Assembly: GCF_947367125.1 (NCBI RefSeq)
Contig: NZ_CANBCQ010000027.1
Coordinates: 1 to 39,400, forward strand
Reading direction: 5' to 3'
Source: an uncultured Lactobacillus sp.
GTDB lineage: Bacteria; Bacillota; Bacilli; Lactobacillales; Lactobacillaceae
DNA: 39,400 nt
Part shown: in pieces, positions 11,201-18,423 of the stretch
Layout: every line of letters begins with the position of its first letter
Position numbering within the stretch: the stretch's first letter is position 1
Translations under genes and position numbers: made by a program
The notes under the pieces: generated by a model
Seen by the model: only the letters and a program-made list of their open reading frames with translations
Database searches by the model: none
What the model was told of the DNA's origin: nothing

Positions 11201-12132
11201 TCAATACCTTTAGCGGACATGCCCATACTCTTAAAACGAGCATTAATCTTAGCAGTAGCGGCATTTAATGCCATACCTTCACTAACTGCACCCTTAAGCT
11301 TACCAGTTAAGTTTGATACAGCATTTGACAAAGCGTTGCCAATAAAAGACCCAGCAAATACTTCTTTAAAAGTCTTATGAGTTTGACCAGCTTCTTTGTT
11401 GACACTACCTAGTTTACTTTTAATACGATCTAAAAAAGTCGGGTTTGCTTTACGCATTGATCCCGACAATTCATTCATCTCATTTTTAGTTTTTGCTAAA
11501 GTAGTTGAAGTTTGGTTTAAGCGAATTTGTTGACGTTTATAAGCTTCACTAGCTTCGCCAGAAGCTTTGCCAATTCTAACCAGTTCATCAGCCTGCAGTT
11601 TCTGCTGTTTAGTTAGGCTAGTAATTGACGCACGATAAGTGGCCAATTTAGTCTTATTAGCTTCATATTGTCTACCTTCAGCTTCAAGCCGCTGAATTCG
11701 GCTATTGCCTAATTCATTCAGCAACTTATAAGACGACTGCAGTCCAGCTAGCCCCGTCTTTTGATAGTCCATTGACCGCTTAGCTCGGTCTTGCTGAGCA
11801 GTCATTGAAGCAAGTTGCTTTTCAGCAGACGCTAATTTATTAGCATACTTATTGTACTCTTCTTGTCCTTGTTGAGTAGTTCGGTCAAGCTTAGATTGTT
11901 GCTCCGTTAAGTACCCAATTTTTGACTTAACGTTTTCAATATTTTTGCTTAGACCTTCATACCGTGATTTAGACGCTTCAAGGGCACTACCCACTGACTT
12001 AGCACGTGCTTCATTAGCTTTCCATGCATTGGTTGTAGCTCTAATAGCGCTATCTAAAGACTTAAGTGAATTAGAAGCTTTAATTGTATTAATATCGATC
12101 GTGGTCGACATTATGTTGCTGATTTTCACCAT
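5269..12132 (-). CDS. Tail tape measure protein with NlpC/P60-like and lysozyme-like wall hydrolase domains
   Basis: Encodes 2287 residues; ATG at 12132 follows AAAGGAGA. Residues about 30-260 are a long coiled coil. Residues 600-850 hold Gly/Ala-rich hydrophobic segments (AIGGGIGLYFGGPLGAAVGA), and basic helical repeats follow. Residues about 1350-1400 are a Lys/Arg/Ser/Thr-only tract, followed by three repeats of about 30 residues (VKTSGLKSLKSL type). An NlpC/P60-like peptidase domain has Cys1850 in DCSSLVSRAL and His1904 in DTHVGIY. A phage-tail lysozyme-like domain has Glu2030 in GSWEFESGG and the motif NPNGGASGLGQW. Two copies of an LNDG-DSP-TGNRE module (near 1185 and 1695) and a shorter GGIVTSPQLAMIGEGR relative (near 2150) punctuate the chain. 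The protein sets tail length and probably opens peptidoglycan during DNA entry. Confidence 0.95.
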   Translation of the reverse strand: MVKISNIMSTTIDINTIKASNSLKSLDSAIRATTNAWKANEARAKSVGSALEASKSRYEGLSKNIENVKSKIGYLTEQQSKLDRTTQQGQEEYNKYANKLASAEKQLASMTAQQDRAKRSMDYQKTGLAGLQSSYKLLNELGNSRIQRLEAEGRQYEANKTKLATYRASITSLTKQQKLQADELVRIGKASGEASEAYKRQQIRLNQTSTTLAKTKNEMNELSGSMRKANPTFLDRIKSKLGSVNKEAGQTHKTFKEVFAGSFIGNALSNAVSNLTGKLKGAVSEGMALNAATAKINARFKSMGMSAKGIETLDKQIGDLKSQTNMTGDNVANLQTKMLNWSNIGTKGAMQMTKMIAGVGDSSKLSGDKIEQMGASLMRVGSTGKVTYSALSRVTKSAPTFMAQLAKGAGMSEDKLKSVLKTGKVTQTQFQKWMASAAKYSDTAFKGFSSTQGGALKFMQVRWQKLEQTMTKPLFDAKTSGLQALKDIMASPELLKGATAIGSALSSTIGYIDKHKKDIAGITSDVTHIGTELGKDLWKDISGIIGDIGKSFGLIHGNAKKTEDPLHMVKLTMDGLAKNKTAIQWISKAIIAMAAVKGLKAVTSPLVELANIKIGDKSLIGMLAKGGFKFGKGMLHPIKSITNTWDKFLIHLSNGKTRVGKITDAFKTGFSKIGKFGQSSWKVISKAWGKASDLGSKASEKIAKGFRATGDSLSRAGRWSWKKIRSGFDGVKTFGQKLGQQLVAGFQKTIKVSRGLFTQKGGAGIFNGALQSAKSAGGFKNLTTVGKVGTAAAGVGVVVDAATSIVKGIKDKVGSRKQYEDIGTGAGKAIGGGIGLYFGGPLGAAVGAKIGGVVGKWGGDAVKSFQNGWNKKKPPKNFWSLENLGWSTHDTFNKIGKWGSDVGKKFGQSLSKGKSWVKKNSKELALTAVNPIAGIPTLLYKNSPKFKKWANGVGKTFKKGFNSAKKSVTNFNKSVAKNVGNFNKSVGKKYRQITSGIGKTFKKGWNTAYKHASKGTKQIMRSTENFAKNYVKIQKKANSETAKNFGSFSKRLKKNHGNLFKTLGQTAKTQLKIEQKRWSSNWKNIKTTAAGIWKGLRTNASDMYAKLNKSTHGGLGKVFDSFKDFGKNIGKFWSDLWKGITKTFDDTVKGLQDAAGNIQKFFTGKLKVGNIHLASGTDWKKKYGYPAILNDGHDSPATGNREGLIHADGSLEILRGTNIKRWIFPGEDVINARDLATLFGRGVHLADGTVRLSRDHKYSKKNYELAKKRAVEDKKELEKLGDKISNALKHKNGNEARHLTAEFNKLTKKYSADKKASKKPDPHAGKVLVDQGLLIGAKSRIGHSVYISKKLFKQLIDNLNKKSKTKRKKTRSTRKHSSTRRRTTKATTTRKRSTSTSTRSISSGMSVKATVSGGTAVSSLASAIKSLKSKSVKITAKASGVKAVAALAKAAKKIKGGSHKVTVKTSGLKSLKSLYKATRKIKGKTHKVKVKTSGTKSLKSLQKNITSVHKRIDSLSRAAKKDKFGKSIKTQAEEAVKSLKGKGNFAKQFESMTKKFNKDLKNMTKNSKKEFKSMWSDIEHQSKTGQSRLTHEMNSFSSHYKKDWSSLENGIHRTFGQFWSKMRSAAGRGVNGVLRIVNSAIGKIDSVISDFGGSKTAVKQVGLVHYASGTGVFGSSIRRAITKPTFAVLNDGNDSPETGNRETIWNKATNTFGVVQGRNVPLLLGPQHEVFSATESKLLGFTHYASGTGALHKLYEIAKHNWSNPTKTGNLMFSAVSGLTGAMKELASGMRSKSKDQGVTWWSQLWKMVEDKVDDDDLGPASGLLKAVETLGKNKHYSQGKRMSKFFADCSSLVSRALYNNYGAKWAEPNGWALTVAGLWDHAHRISKSEAKPGDPVFWLPDTHVGIYAGRGMYYSAYGPGDGGPVGMQRVAPGATFGRFNGLNTEGGKSDSPKVKADNSLQKKIKAQVGQGFWRTVQKIADKYGDNGLAGAFKLGGDVAQRAKALAKAIKQAVPGATKNGLAAIIGSWEFESGGLNPAAINPNGGASGLGQWLYGRLTNLKAYARKHGKSWKDPATQINFAANAEGSDSAIFRRIAKGSGSPASLANAFSREWERGGYDAQHAAAAVQIARALRGYANGGIVTSPQLAMIGEGRGPETVIPWDISKRSRAYQLMNATLAQFKHEDGNDVADRRNSKSDEESREFRETVVLLLQQLVEQKDDKKEKEEHDFMQGVLLLLRQIFNKSSVADIKLTTPAGRTLWEVVEPFSKAEQRAAMIKLRRGLSGR

Positions 12133-12149
12133 ATTTATCTCCTTTCTAT

Positions 12150-12787
12150 CTACTCATCAGCCCAAATGTCGTCCTGATCGTAGAAACTCTGTTCTTGATT
12201 TGCAGATGGACTCAAAAGTTCAGAAGCTGAGAATATTGGATCTTCATCTGGTGTGCTTAGAAGTTCCATCAAGTCAAAATAATCAGTATTATCAATCAAT
12301 TTAGGATCTGTCCCATGCATCAAGAACATATCCCGTTTTAATCTTTTATAATGAAGCCCTTGAACCTTTAAATCGTTGATTTGTTTTAATCGTCGTCTTC
12401 GTCGGATTTTGGGTCTGTGACTTCCTCACCGTCATCTTTTTGCGCCTTTTCAAAGTCAGCATATGAACCAGTAGCTAAACCTTGAAGTAAGGACTCAACG
12501 TAACCAACATAATTATCAATAGTGCTTTCTTCCAATTCTGAATTGATCTTGTCAATTTGTTTAGTTGATAAACCTAGGACTAACTTTAACAAGTCAAGTG
12601 CAGCTTTTTTGGCATCTGCTTGTCGCTTAATGAAGTCAACATACTCTTCATTTTTCTTAGGATCAGCTGATTCCAAAATCTTAATCATGGTCTCTCTTGA
12701 AATGTCACCTACTGCACCCGTAGGAACAACTTCAACTTGATCAGCTTTAATTGGCAAAATTTTAGTATCGATAATAATTTTTGACAT
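12150..12787 (-). CDS. Tail assembly chaperone, -1 frameshift product (gpG-T type)
   Basis: The upstream frame (12386-12787) carries a heptamer CCCAAAA at 12413-12407 in the exact X XXY YYZ register (codons CCA AAA). After a -1 slip the new frame starts at 12407 and stays open for 85 codons to TAG at 12152-12150, only 18 bp before the tape measure start. The extension reads IRRRRRLKQINDLKVQGLHY and ends FYDQDDIWADE. The fused product would be 212 residues. Position between the major tail protein and the tape measure, and the paired short/long forms, match the gpG/gpGT tail chaperones of lambda-like tails. The short form coats the tape measure and the T extension recruits tail tube subunits. 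Confidence 0.85.
12386..12787 (-). CDS. Tail assembly chaperone, short form (gpG type)
   Basis: Encodes 133 residues. AAAGGA lies ten bases before the ATG. The protein is helical and acidic, ending in a strongly acidic tail (KSDEDDD). It begins MSKIIIDTKILPIKADQVEV and contains an alpha-helical core (KKAALDLLKLVLGLSTKQID). It is the zero-frame product made when ribosomes do not slip at CCCAAAA. It lies downstream of the terminator-like hairpin that follows the major tail gene, so its expression is probably lower than that of the tube protein. Confidence 0.87.
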   Translation of the reverse strand: MSKIIIDTKILPIKADQVEVVPTGAVGDISRETMIKILESADPKKNEEYVDFIKRQADAKKAALDLLKLVLGLSTKQIDKINSELEESTIDNYVGYVESLLQGLATGSYADFEKAQKDDGEEVTDPKSDEDDD

Positions 12788-12799
12788 TTTTATAATCCT

Positions 12800-12831
12800 T
12801 TCGAAAGAAAAGGAACGGCTGAAACCATTCC
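12800..12831 (-). terminator. Terminator-like hairpin after the major tail protein gene
   Basis: On the minus strand GGAATGG, a six-base loop and CCGTTCC form a seven-pair stem (one G-T pair) followed by TTTTCTTT. It lies between the major tail gene and the chaperone. It would lower, not abolish, transcription of the following tail genes, a usual way to make far more tube protein than chaperone. Confidence 0.7.
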
Positions 12832-12881
12832 TTAATTAACCAGTTATTTTAATTTCCTACCACACCCACCCTGCTTCTTAA

Positions 12882-13622
12882 TTACTTATCTGACTTAGGT
12901 TGGACACTTTGCACATTACTTGGAGTAGCAACTGACGTGCCATTCCAAGTAGGTACCACAATCTTCATTGTGTCATCCGGTTTATACCCAGGGAAAACTT
13001 GTGCCATCATCTTTTCAGGATCAAACTTTGAATCTAAAGAATTCCAGCGTCTATAAGGCATTTGATGCCCATTCTTAAGCTTAAAAACATCAGGATTAAT
13101 TGGTTGGAATGCATCAACAGTTAAAGCAACATTTGCATCTTGTTCTGAGTCATTATCAGTTTGGTGTTGGCCAATTGGTAAAATTGCAGTAGCACATGCA
13201 AAAGCTTCATATAAAGAAGAACCATCCAAGAAAGTTGCACGTGTGAGCATTGCAAAATATGGCTTAGCGCCACCAGAAAGTGAGTAACCACCATCTTCAC
13301 CTTGTTCATATCCAGTTAACTTGTTAAGAGTGTCCCAAGCAATGTCGAGAAACGTTAAGTTTGCAGTAGGTGCTTGAGTAGGGCGAGTAACACGCTTAGG
13401 CGTGTCATTAGCATATTGCTTAGTACCTTCACGCTCTAGGTTTTGATATTCGGCTTGTGTAGCACCTTGAACACCTTGATAAATTGGCTTAATCCCGTTA
13501 TCACTCAAACCATCAGGGCCGGTTAAAACAGTACCAGTTGAAGGATTAAGCAATGCAAAAGTAACGAGATTAATACCATGACTTGATGACCCTAATTCTT
13601 GAGTCGTTTGTGTATCTGCCAT
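12882..13622 (-). CDS. Major tail protein (tail tube)
   Basis: Encodes 246 residues. GGAG precedes the ATG by six bases, and the start lies just after the previous stop. The product begins MADTQTTQELGSSSHGINLV, with Thr/Gly-rich beta segments (KRVTRPTQAPTANLTFLDIA) like the phi13-type tube proteins of Firmicute siphophages. It includes a segment on cytadhesion-free beta sheets with FLDGSSLYEAFACATAILPIG and a C-terminal Ser/Gln/Lys tail. Gene order (tail completion genes before, chaperones after) and the terminator behind it support a highly expressed structural protein. Confidence 0.85.
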   Translation of the reverse strand: MADTQTTQELGSSSHGINLVTFALLNPSTGTVLTGPDGLSDNGIKPIYQGVQGATQAEYQNLEREGTKQYANDTPKRVTRPTQAPTANLTFLDIAWDTLNKLTGYEQGEDGGYSLSGGAKPYFAMLTRATFLDGSSLYEAFACATAILPIGQHQTDNDSEQDANVALTVDAFQPINPDVFKLKNGHQMPYRRWNSLDSKFDPEKMMAQVFPGYKPDDTMKIVVPTWNGTSVATPSNVQSVQPKSDK

Positions 13623-13623
13623 T

Positions 13624-14034
13624 CTAATTCTCCATTTCTAAAATTTTTGTAACATAAATAGTCGCAGTTTTTTGACCAGTATCAGGATCAGGTGTGTCAG
13701 GATTCAAAGGATTTTGAATCTTCCAACCATTAGCCTGCAACTTCTTCAAAACTGCGACTTTTGCATCATAAATTGTTAAATTTTCATCTTTGGTCAACTT
13801 TGACCATTTGTTGCTGAAAAATATTTGAACCTCTACACCAACAACTTGTGCAAAAGCTACATCATTAGCATAGTAAGCCATTCGGCCTACAGCGTCTTGA
13901 ATGCGAATAAATGTTGTTTTACCAGAATCATCTTCATCGGGAGTGACATTTGTAGTATAGATGTGCTCTGGATCAACCCAACCAAAGTTAGCAGCTTCAA
14001 GTAAGTCAGCAACTTGTACAATTGGCAACTTCAT
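13624..14034 (-). CDS. DUF806-like tail completion/terminator protein
   Basis: Encodes 136 residues, with AAAGGCGG before the ATG at 14034. The start MKLPIVQVADLLEAANFGWV and the length match the DUF806 family found just upstream of the major tail protein in lactic siphophages. By position it corresponds to the tail terminator (gpU-like) that caps the tube. It runs straight into the major tail gene, with its stop overlapping that gene's ribosome binding region. The function is inferred from position. Confidence 0.75.
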   Translation of the reverse strand: MKLPIVQVADLLEAANFGWVDPEHIYTTNVTPDEDDSGKTTFIRIQDAVGRMAYYANDVAFAQVVGVEVQIFFSNKWSKLTKDENLTIYDAKVAVLKKLQANGWKIQNPLNPDTPDPDTGQKTATIYVTKILEMEN

Positions 14035-14036
14035 AA

Positions 14037-14438
14037 CTAGCCGCCTTTCTTAAAGCCCAATGCCTTAGCTTGAGCTTCAATAACTGCATCATTACTTTCT
14101 TCACGAGTAATATCAACAAAGTGATCAGCCTTAATGTGAACAGTTCCATCATTTAAACGCATCGCATTCATTGCATGATATCGATTTGGCCAACCAACGG
14201 TTGCACTGCCATCAGCTACTTCATCACTATTTTTATCGGAAATTTCAATATGATCAGCCATGTGACCATACTTTTCATCTTTTTTGTTTGAATAGTGTTT
14301 TGCTTTTGTAACCTCAGCAAGCCGTTTTTGATAGACCTCAGCACCAGCCTTATTTGCTTTACGCTTTTGTTCAGTATTCGGAATTAACTTATTTAATTGC
14401 TTACGATAGTCATTCAACTGCTCTTCAAAGCTAGCCAT
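14037..14438 (-). CDS. HK97 gp10-like tail completion protein
   Basis: The start is placed at ATG 14438 (133 residues), because GAGGTGG lies the right distance upstream. A longer frame from 14477 would start inside the previous gene without such a site. The product (MASFEEQLNDYRKQLNKLIP) is rich in charged helices and then has a KYGHMADHIEISDK-type beta segment and a C-terminal EAQAKALGFKKGG. This resembles the gp10-like minor proteins lying between head-closure and tail-terminator genes. It overlaps the upstream stop by 8 bp. Confidence 0.75.
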   Translation of the reverse strand: MASFEEQLNDYRKQLNKLIPNTEQKRKANKAGAEVYQKRLAEVTKAKHYSNKKDEKYGHMADHIEISDKNSDEVADGSATVGWPNRYHAMNAMRLNDGTVHIKADHFVDITREESNDAVIEAQAKALGFKKGG

Positions 14439-14823
14439 CTTTAGCCACCTCATTTGGTAAGTCAATATCTTCAGCAAGCTGTAAGCTTAGAATATCTAAG
14501 CCATTAGGATTACTTGTGTCATCAGAACCATTATCAACAATTTTATAAATTTCGTTATCGATAACTGCAAATTTCATTTGACGAGTCAGTTTGCTACCAA
14601 CCCATTGATGATTGATAGATACTTGCCGAGTATTTGAAAATTTGGTACCCAAAAGCTCAAAATTTTGGTGCATAGTCCGAATATACGGAGCACAATGAAA
14701 AGGCCCTAAAAGCCGCTTAAACGTCATTTTTTCAGAGCCATCATTTTCATCTCTTGTTTTTACGCTTGTACCGAAAACAATTGATTTATTAAAACTACGT
14801 CCTGTAAATTTATTTAGAGCCAT
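14431..14823 (-). CDS. Phage head closure / head-tail joining protein
   Basis: Encodes 130 residues from the second ATG (14823), which is seven bases after AGGAGG. The first ATG (14829) is too close to that site. Content is beta-rich (NHQWVGSKLTRQMKFAVIDN) with a conserved-looking end LQLAEDIDLPNEVAKDG. It is third after the capsid gene, the place of the SPP1 gp16-like stopper in this gene order. It overlaps both neighbours, suggesting coupled translation. The assignment is by order; I see no diagnostic motif. Confidence 0.7.
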   Translation of the reverse strand: MALNKFTGRSFNKSIVFGTSVKTRDENDGSEKMTFKRLLGPFHCAPYIRTMHQNFELLGTKFSNTRQVSINHQWVGSKLTRQMKFAVIDNEIYKIVDNGSDDTSNPNGLDILSLQLAEDIDLPNEVAKDG

Positions 14824-15121
14824 CTGCATCCCTCCTCAACGTCCATTTGCATTGATTCATTCGATAAAGAAATGATCTAGGGTAAGCATGTGTTTGATTG
14901 TCTTGTGCACCACGGGATGCATTGTCATAGTCAGCTAGGATTCTGACCGCTTGGTTAAAATCACGATTCTGCCGGCAGCGCTCAATTGGAATATCATCAC
15001 CAACAATGTGATGCGCGTCAAATTCAGCTTCATCAATAAGACGTTGCAAAAAATCAGCTGGTGCATCACTAGCTAAGTAGTCCCGTAAGTCATCTACAGT
15101 TACGCCAGTTGAATCAGTCAT
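14810..15121 (-). CDS. Head-tail connector protein (gp6-like)
   Basis: Encodes 103 residues, mostly helical: VDDLRDYLASDAPADFLQRL, then the motif FDAHHIVGDDIPIERCRQNR and AVRILADYDNASRGA. This pattern is that of the gp6/gp15-like DNA packaging connectors directly following the major capsid gene. A possible ribosome binding site TAGGAG is about 13 bases before the ATG, longer than usual, so the start is less certain than for its neighbours. Confidence 0.78.
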   Translation of the reverse strand: MTDSTGVTVDDLRDYLASDAPADFLQRLIDEAEFDAHHIVGDDIPIERCRQNRDFNQAVRILADYDNASRGAQDNQTHAYPRSFLYRMNQCKWTLRRDADGSK

Positions 15122-15140
15122 TTGGAATCAACTCCTACCA

Positions 15141-16388
15141 CTAATTAATTTCCTTTGGTGGAGTTTCTTGCTTCTTATTTTCATCTGGATTCTTTTTGAC
15201 CTCAACAGTTGGCTTAATAATATCTTGAGTTGGAATGTCTGCAGATAAGAAATATCCTGCCTTGGCATCAGCCATACTTGTACCAAATCTAAGTGCTCCT
15301 GCTAAGTACCAGCCAAAAATATTATCCCATTGCCACATCATGTTAATATTCTTACGGTCAGCAAAGAACAAACCTCGACCAAGATCACCAATAAATGCTT
15401 TTGCATCACCAGCTTGGCCTAACAAAGTATCGCCTACACGTTTAACTGGTAATCCAAGTAAAGTATCACCAGATTTTGAGGTCATATCTTGATGGAAAAT
15501 ATATCGTCCTTGAGCATCCTTTAAAGTATCAAGTGCATTATAAAGACTTTGAGTAACAACAATAGTTGGATGATATGCAGGATCAAGTCCAACATTAATA
15601 AGCCATTTAAAGGCATCAACTAGATTATCTTTATTAGCAGTAGCTGCAGAAAATTGTTTTAATTTATCTGAAATAGCTGCATTAGTTGTGTTTACTTTTC
15701 GCTCACCAATTTGCTGAGTAACAATTCCTGACACATCTACTGCAGAATCATCAATAGCTTCTTGTGAAATAGGGATTGCACCACGATAAGTATCAACTTT
15801 CCAATTAACATTTGTAAATTCAGGAAGTGCCATTTCAGGATTTTCTTTCAATTCATCAACTGTTTTGAAAGCATCATCAGCACGCTTTAATACTGGATAA
15901 GTACCACTGCCAGTTACAACAGGTGTCTTCGTAATCAGAGTTGATAAATCAACTACTGAATTAACTTCAGCACTAGGATTATAAATAATTTGTTCAGGAA
16001 TAGTTGGAGATACCGTTGGTCTGGTTACACCTGTAGTACTGGTATCACCAGCATTTAAGAACCGCCCAGCATGAACAAAGTCATTAATCTGTTTTCTTGC
16101 TTCCGCAGCAACCTCTTCCTTTGTCTTATGGATATTCTTTAAATTAGTAGCTTTGCTTTCGGTTGGCTTACCTGCACCAGGATGATTAGTATCCCAGTTT
16201 GTCAATTGATCAAGCAAACCATCTCGCTCCATCTTAGCTTGATCTCTGTCTTGAATAATTTTATTGTAGTCATCTTTAGTTAAATTATGATCTACAAGAC
16301 CAACAGTAGCTTTATTATTCAAATCAGCATAACGCGCAGACGCTTGCATATATGCCGTTTGAATTTGATCTTTAGATAATGTTCCCAT
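15141..16388 (-). CDS. Major capsid protein, HK97 fold
   Basis: Encodes 415 residues, with AAAGGAG six bases before the ATG. Residues 1-110 are a charged, helical delta-like region expected to be removed by the prohead protease. The shell domain follows: PTIPEQIIYNPSAEV, the typical VLKRADDAF and WKVDTYRGAIPISQEAIDD segments, and near the end WQWDNIFGWYLAGALRFGTS. A Lys/Glu/Pro-rich tail follows (VEVKKNPDENKKQETPPKEI). Its gene overlaps the end of the protease gene by 17 bp. Confidence 0.93.
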   Translation of the reverse strand: MGTLSKDQIQTAYMQASARYADLNNKATVGLVDHNLTKDDYNKIIQDRDQAKMERDGLLDQLTNWDTNHPGAGKPTESKATNLKNIHKTKEEVAAEARKQINDFVHAGRFLNAGDTSTTGVTRPTVSPTIPEQIIYNPSAEVNSVVDLSTLITKTPVVTGSGTYPVLKRADDAFKTVDELKENPEMALPEFTNVNWKVDTYRGAIPISQEAIDDSAVDVSGIVTQQIGERKVNTTNAAISDKLKQFSAATANKDNLVDAFKWLINVGLDPAYHPTIVVTQSLYNALDTLKDAQGRYIFHQDMTSKSGDTLLGLPVKRVGDTLLGQAGDAKAFIGDLGRGLFFADRKNINMMWQWDNIFGWYLAGALRFGTSMADAKAGYFLSADIPTQDIIKPTVEVKKNPDENKKQETPPKEIN

Positions 16389-17082
16389 TACTTTCTCCTT
16401 TAAAAATTGCTAATTTTTCATCAAAAAGAGCATCACTCTCAGACTTTTTATATTCTGAGGGGGTGCTCTTTTGATTCTTTATTAAATTCATAAGTTTCTT
16501 AACGGCGCTCTTGGATGGAATATCATGAAGACTATTCACTACTTGAGGAACTTTTTCATTTTTCTTCATAATTTCATCGGCAAAACCTTGGTCAACTGCA
16601 TCTTTAGCAGTCAAGTACGTTTCTTGTTTCATTAATTTAAGGACTTCATCTTCGGATTTACCAGTTCTCGTTTGATAAATACCTGCAATTGTTCGATCAG
16701 TAGTGCTTAATACTCCGGCTGTATGAGTAAAATCATCTGAATTACCTGCTCCAGCCGTAGATGCTTTATGAATCATCATCTGTCCGGCAGGGCTAATAAT
16801 TAAGTGATCACAAGCTTCTGCAATGATTGTTGCAGCTGAAGCAGCCATTCCTTGAATCACTCCAGTAACTGTACCTGGATACTGATTAATCATTGAATAA
16901 ATTTCAGATGCAGCAAAAACATCCCCACCATAGGAGGCAATATCCATTTCTACTTCTTCACCCTGAGCTTTATCCAATGATTCCTTGACCATATTGGGAC
17001 TAACATATTGCATCCCAAAATAATCGAAGAATTGACCTGTATCATTGTCAACAACATCACCTTTAACATCAATTTTGATCAT
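16372..17082 (-). CDS. ClpP-type prohead protease
   Basis: Start set at ATG 17082 (236 residues) because AAGGAGGTG lies just before it; the GTG at 17100 starts inside that region. The ClpP fold is clear: MDIASYGGDVFAASEIY, then the nucleophile motif QGMAASAAT with Ser82 and MMIHKAS with His105, followed by YLTAKDAVDQGFADEI. It is a serine protease of the phage ClpP-like family that cleaves the capsid delta domain during maturation. It overlaps the portal gene by 14 bp and the capsid gene by 17 bp. Confidence 0.93.
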   Translation of the reverse strand: MIKIDVKGDVVDNDTGQFFDYFGMQYVSPNMVKESLDKAQGEEVEMDIASYGGDVFAASEIYSMINQYPGTVTGVIQGMAASAATIIAEACDHLIISPAGQMMIHKASTAGAGNSDDFTHTAGVLSTTDRTIAGIYQTRTGKSEDEVLKLMKQETYLTAKDAVDQGFADEIMKKNEKVPQVVNSLHDIPSKSAVKKLMNLIKNQKSTPSEYKKSESDALFDEKLAIFKGESNGNII

Positions 17083-18223
17083 TATTCTCACCTCCTTCAC
17101 TTGAAGTAAATGGGATTAGATCTAACGGCAATGCTCCAGATTTTTTTAGTAGCTGCTGTGCCTGATCTCGATCAATTACACCAGCCTGTAGCATTGAATT
17201 TACCTGATTAATAGTTAAAGAATCATCAACATCCAATGCTGACTTAACGTCTAACTTTAAATCTGGACAATTAAATTTCAGCTTTAATTCATCCAAAATT
17301 GGATTGATATAAGAATTTAAATCTGAAATATAGTTACCCTTAACCGAATCAATATTGCTATGCTGAGATTCGGTAGATTGGCCACCACCCAGCATATCAA
17401 CCGGAATACCAAAAGCCTTTGATATTTGGGATGCTGAAAAGTTAGCATTTTCATTTAAAGCCTTAAACACATCAGCTTTTACATCTAACTGGTTGAATTT
17501 AGAATCATCAGTCAATACCATTAGTCGGCCGTTATTTTCACCACTATTTGCTTTTTCAAAGCTTTTTCTAGCAGCTTCACGATCTTCATCATTAAGCTGA
17601 CTTGCCGGAACAGTTAGAATTCCAATTGGACTAATCTGATTTTTAATTGAATTAAGCGTAGCCTTACGGCTATCAGCACTAATTGTCATTTCATATGTCA
17701 AAGACTCCAAAGGAGACATGCCAATCATGTATTGATACCGTGAATCAGGCATAATCCTAAAGTGCAGAATTTGATCTTGAGTTAATGTAAATTCTTTTTC
17801 ACCATTAAACGGCGTAATTTTATAAGTTAACCCCTGATAATCATCTAAAACATTGATTTCACTAACTTCTGAAGGGCGTCTTTGTTCAAGACTCATCCCC
17901 TTAATAGGCACATAAGAGTTACCATCCAGTAATAGCTGAATAATTACACTTTGCCAAAAAGAAAACCGGCTGATTAGCCGGTTAGGAGTGTTCAGTAAGT
18001 TATAAACATATTGATTAGCAGTCTTAAATCTTGCTGAAGCAATATCTGATGAAATTCTATTAATAACACTAAAAATATCACTATTTAAAAGAGCTTGATT
18101 CGTACTTACCAAGTTTAAAGGCTGATTACCAATAAGTTGAGTAAAAACTAAGCCGTGAGTTGCAGGTACTGAAGTAGTCATATTTTTAATTTTATGTGGT
18201 GACGCTCTACTTAAAAGCCCCAT
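17069..18223 (-). CDS. Portal protein (HK97 family)
   Basis: Encodes 384 residues, with AGAGGTGA five bases before the ATG. It contains the usual portal landmarks: SDIFSVINRISSDIASARF, LLNTPNRLISRFSFWQSVI, LLLDGNSYVPI and, near residue 270, KAFGIPVDMLGGGQSTESQH. The C-terminus is acidic and Asn-rich. The portal forms the dodecameric ring for DNA entry and the site where terminase docks. It is placed between the small membrane protein gene and the prohead protease. Confidence 0.93.
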   Translation of the reverse strand: MGLLSRASPHKIKNMTTSVPATHGLVFTQLIGNQPLNLVSTNQALLNSDIFSVINRISSDIASARFKTANQYVYNLLNTPNRLISRFSFWQSVIIQLLLDGNSYVPIKGMSLEQRRPSEVSEINVLDDYQGLTYKITPFNGEKEFTLTQDQILHFRIMPDSRYQYMIGMSPLESLTYEMTISADSRKATLNSIKNQISPIGILTVPASQLNDEDREAARKSFEKANSGENNGRLMVLTDDSKFNQLDVKADVFKALNENANFSASQISKAFGIPVDMLGGGQSTESQHSNIDSVKGNYISDLNSYINPILDELKLKFNCPDLKLDVKSALDVDDSLTINQVNSMLQAGVIDRDQAQQLLKKSGALPLDLIPFTSSEGGENNDQN

Positions 18224-18227
18224 CTAA

Positions 18228-18422
18228 TCACCTCTTTTCTTGATCATTATTTATAATCAATCCAAAAAGAATTAATGTAAATGCTGATACAAACAAACCT
18301 CCAGTTATATTCATTAACCTATAGCAGGCAATATTTAAAAGCACAAAGCCTGCAACAAATAGAATAGCCTGAATATAAAGAAAATAGATTTTTTTGATAA
18401 TTTTCCAGAATTTATTGATCAT
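18228..18422 (-). CDS. Small two-helix membrane protein between TerL and portal (possibly DUF1056)
   Basis: Encodes 64 residues, starting at ATG 18422; the frame from 18434 begins inside the ribosome binding site GGAG. Two hydrophobic segments are visible (YIQAILFVAGFVLLNIACY and GGLFVSAFTLILFGLII), after a basic N-terminus, with a charged end NNDQEKR. A small membrane protein at exactly this place occurs in many lactic HK97-type phages (DUF1056). Its function is unknown. Confidence 0.75.
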   Translation of the reverse strand: MINKFWKIIKKIYFLYIQAILFVAGFVLLNIACYRLMNITGGLFVSAFTLILFGLIINNDQEKR

Positions 18423-18423
18423 A

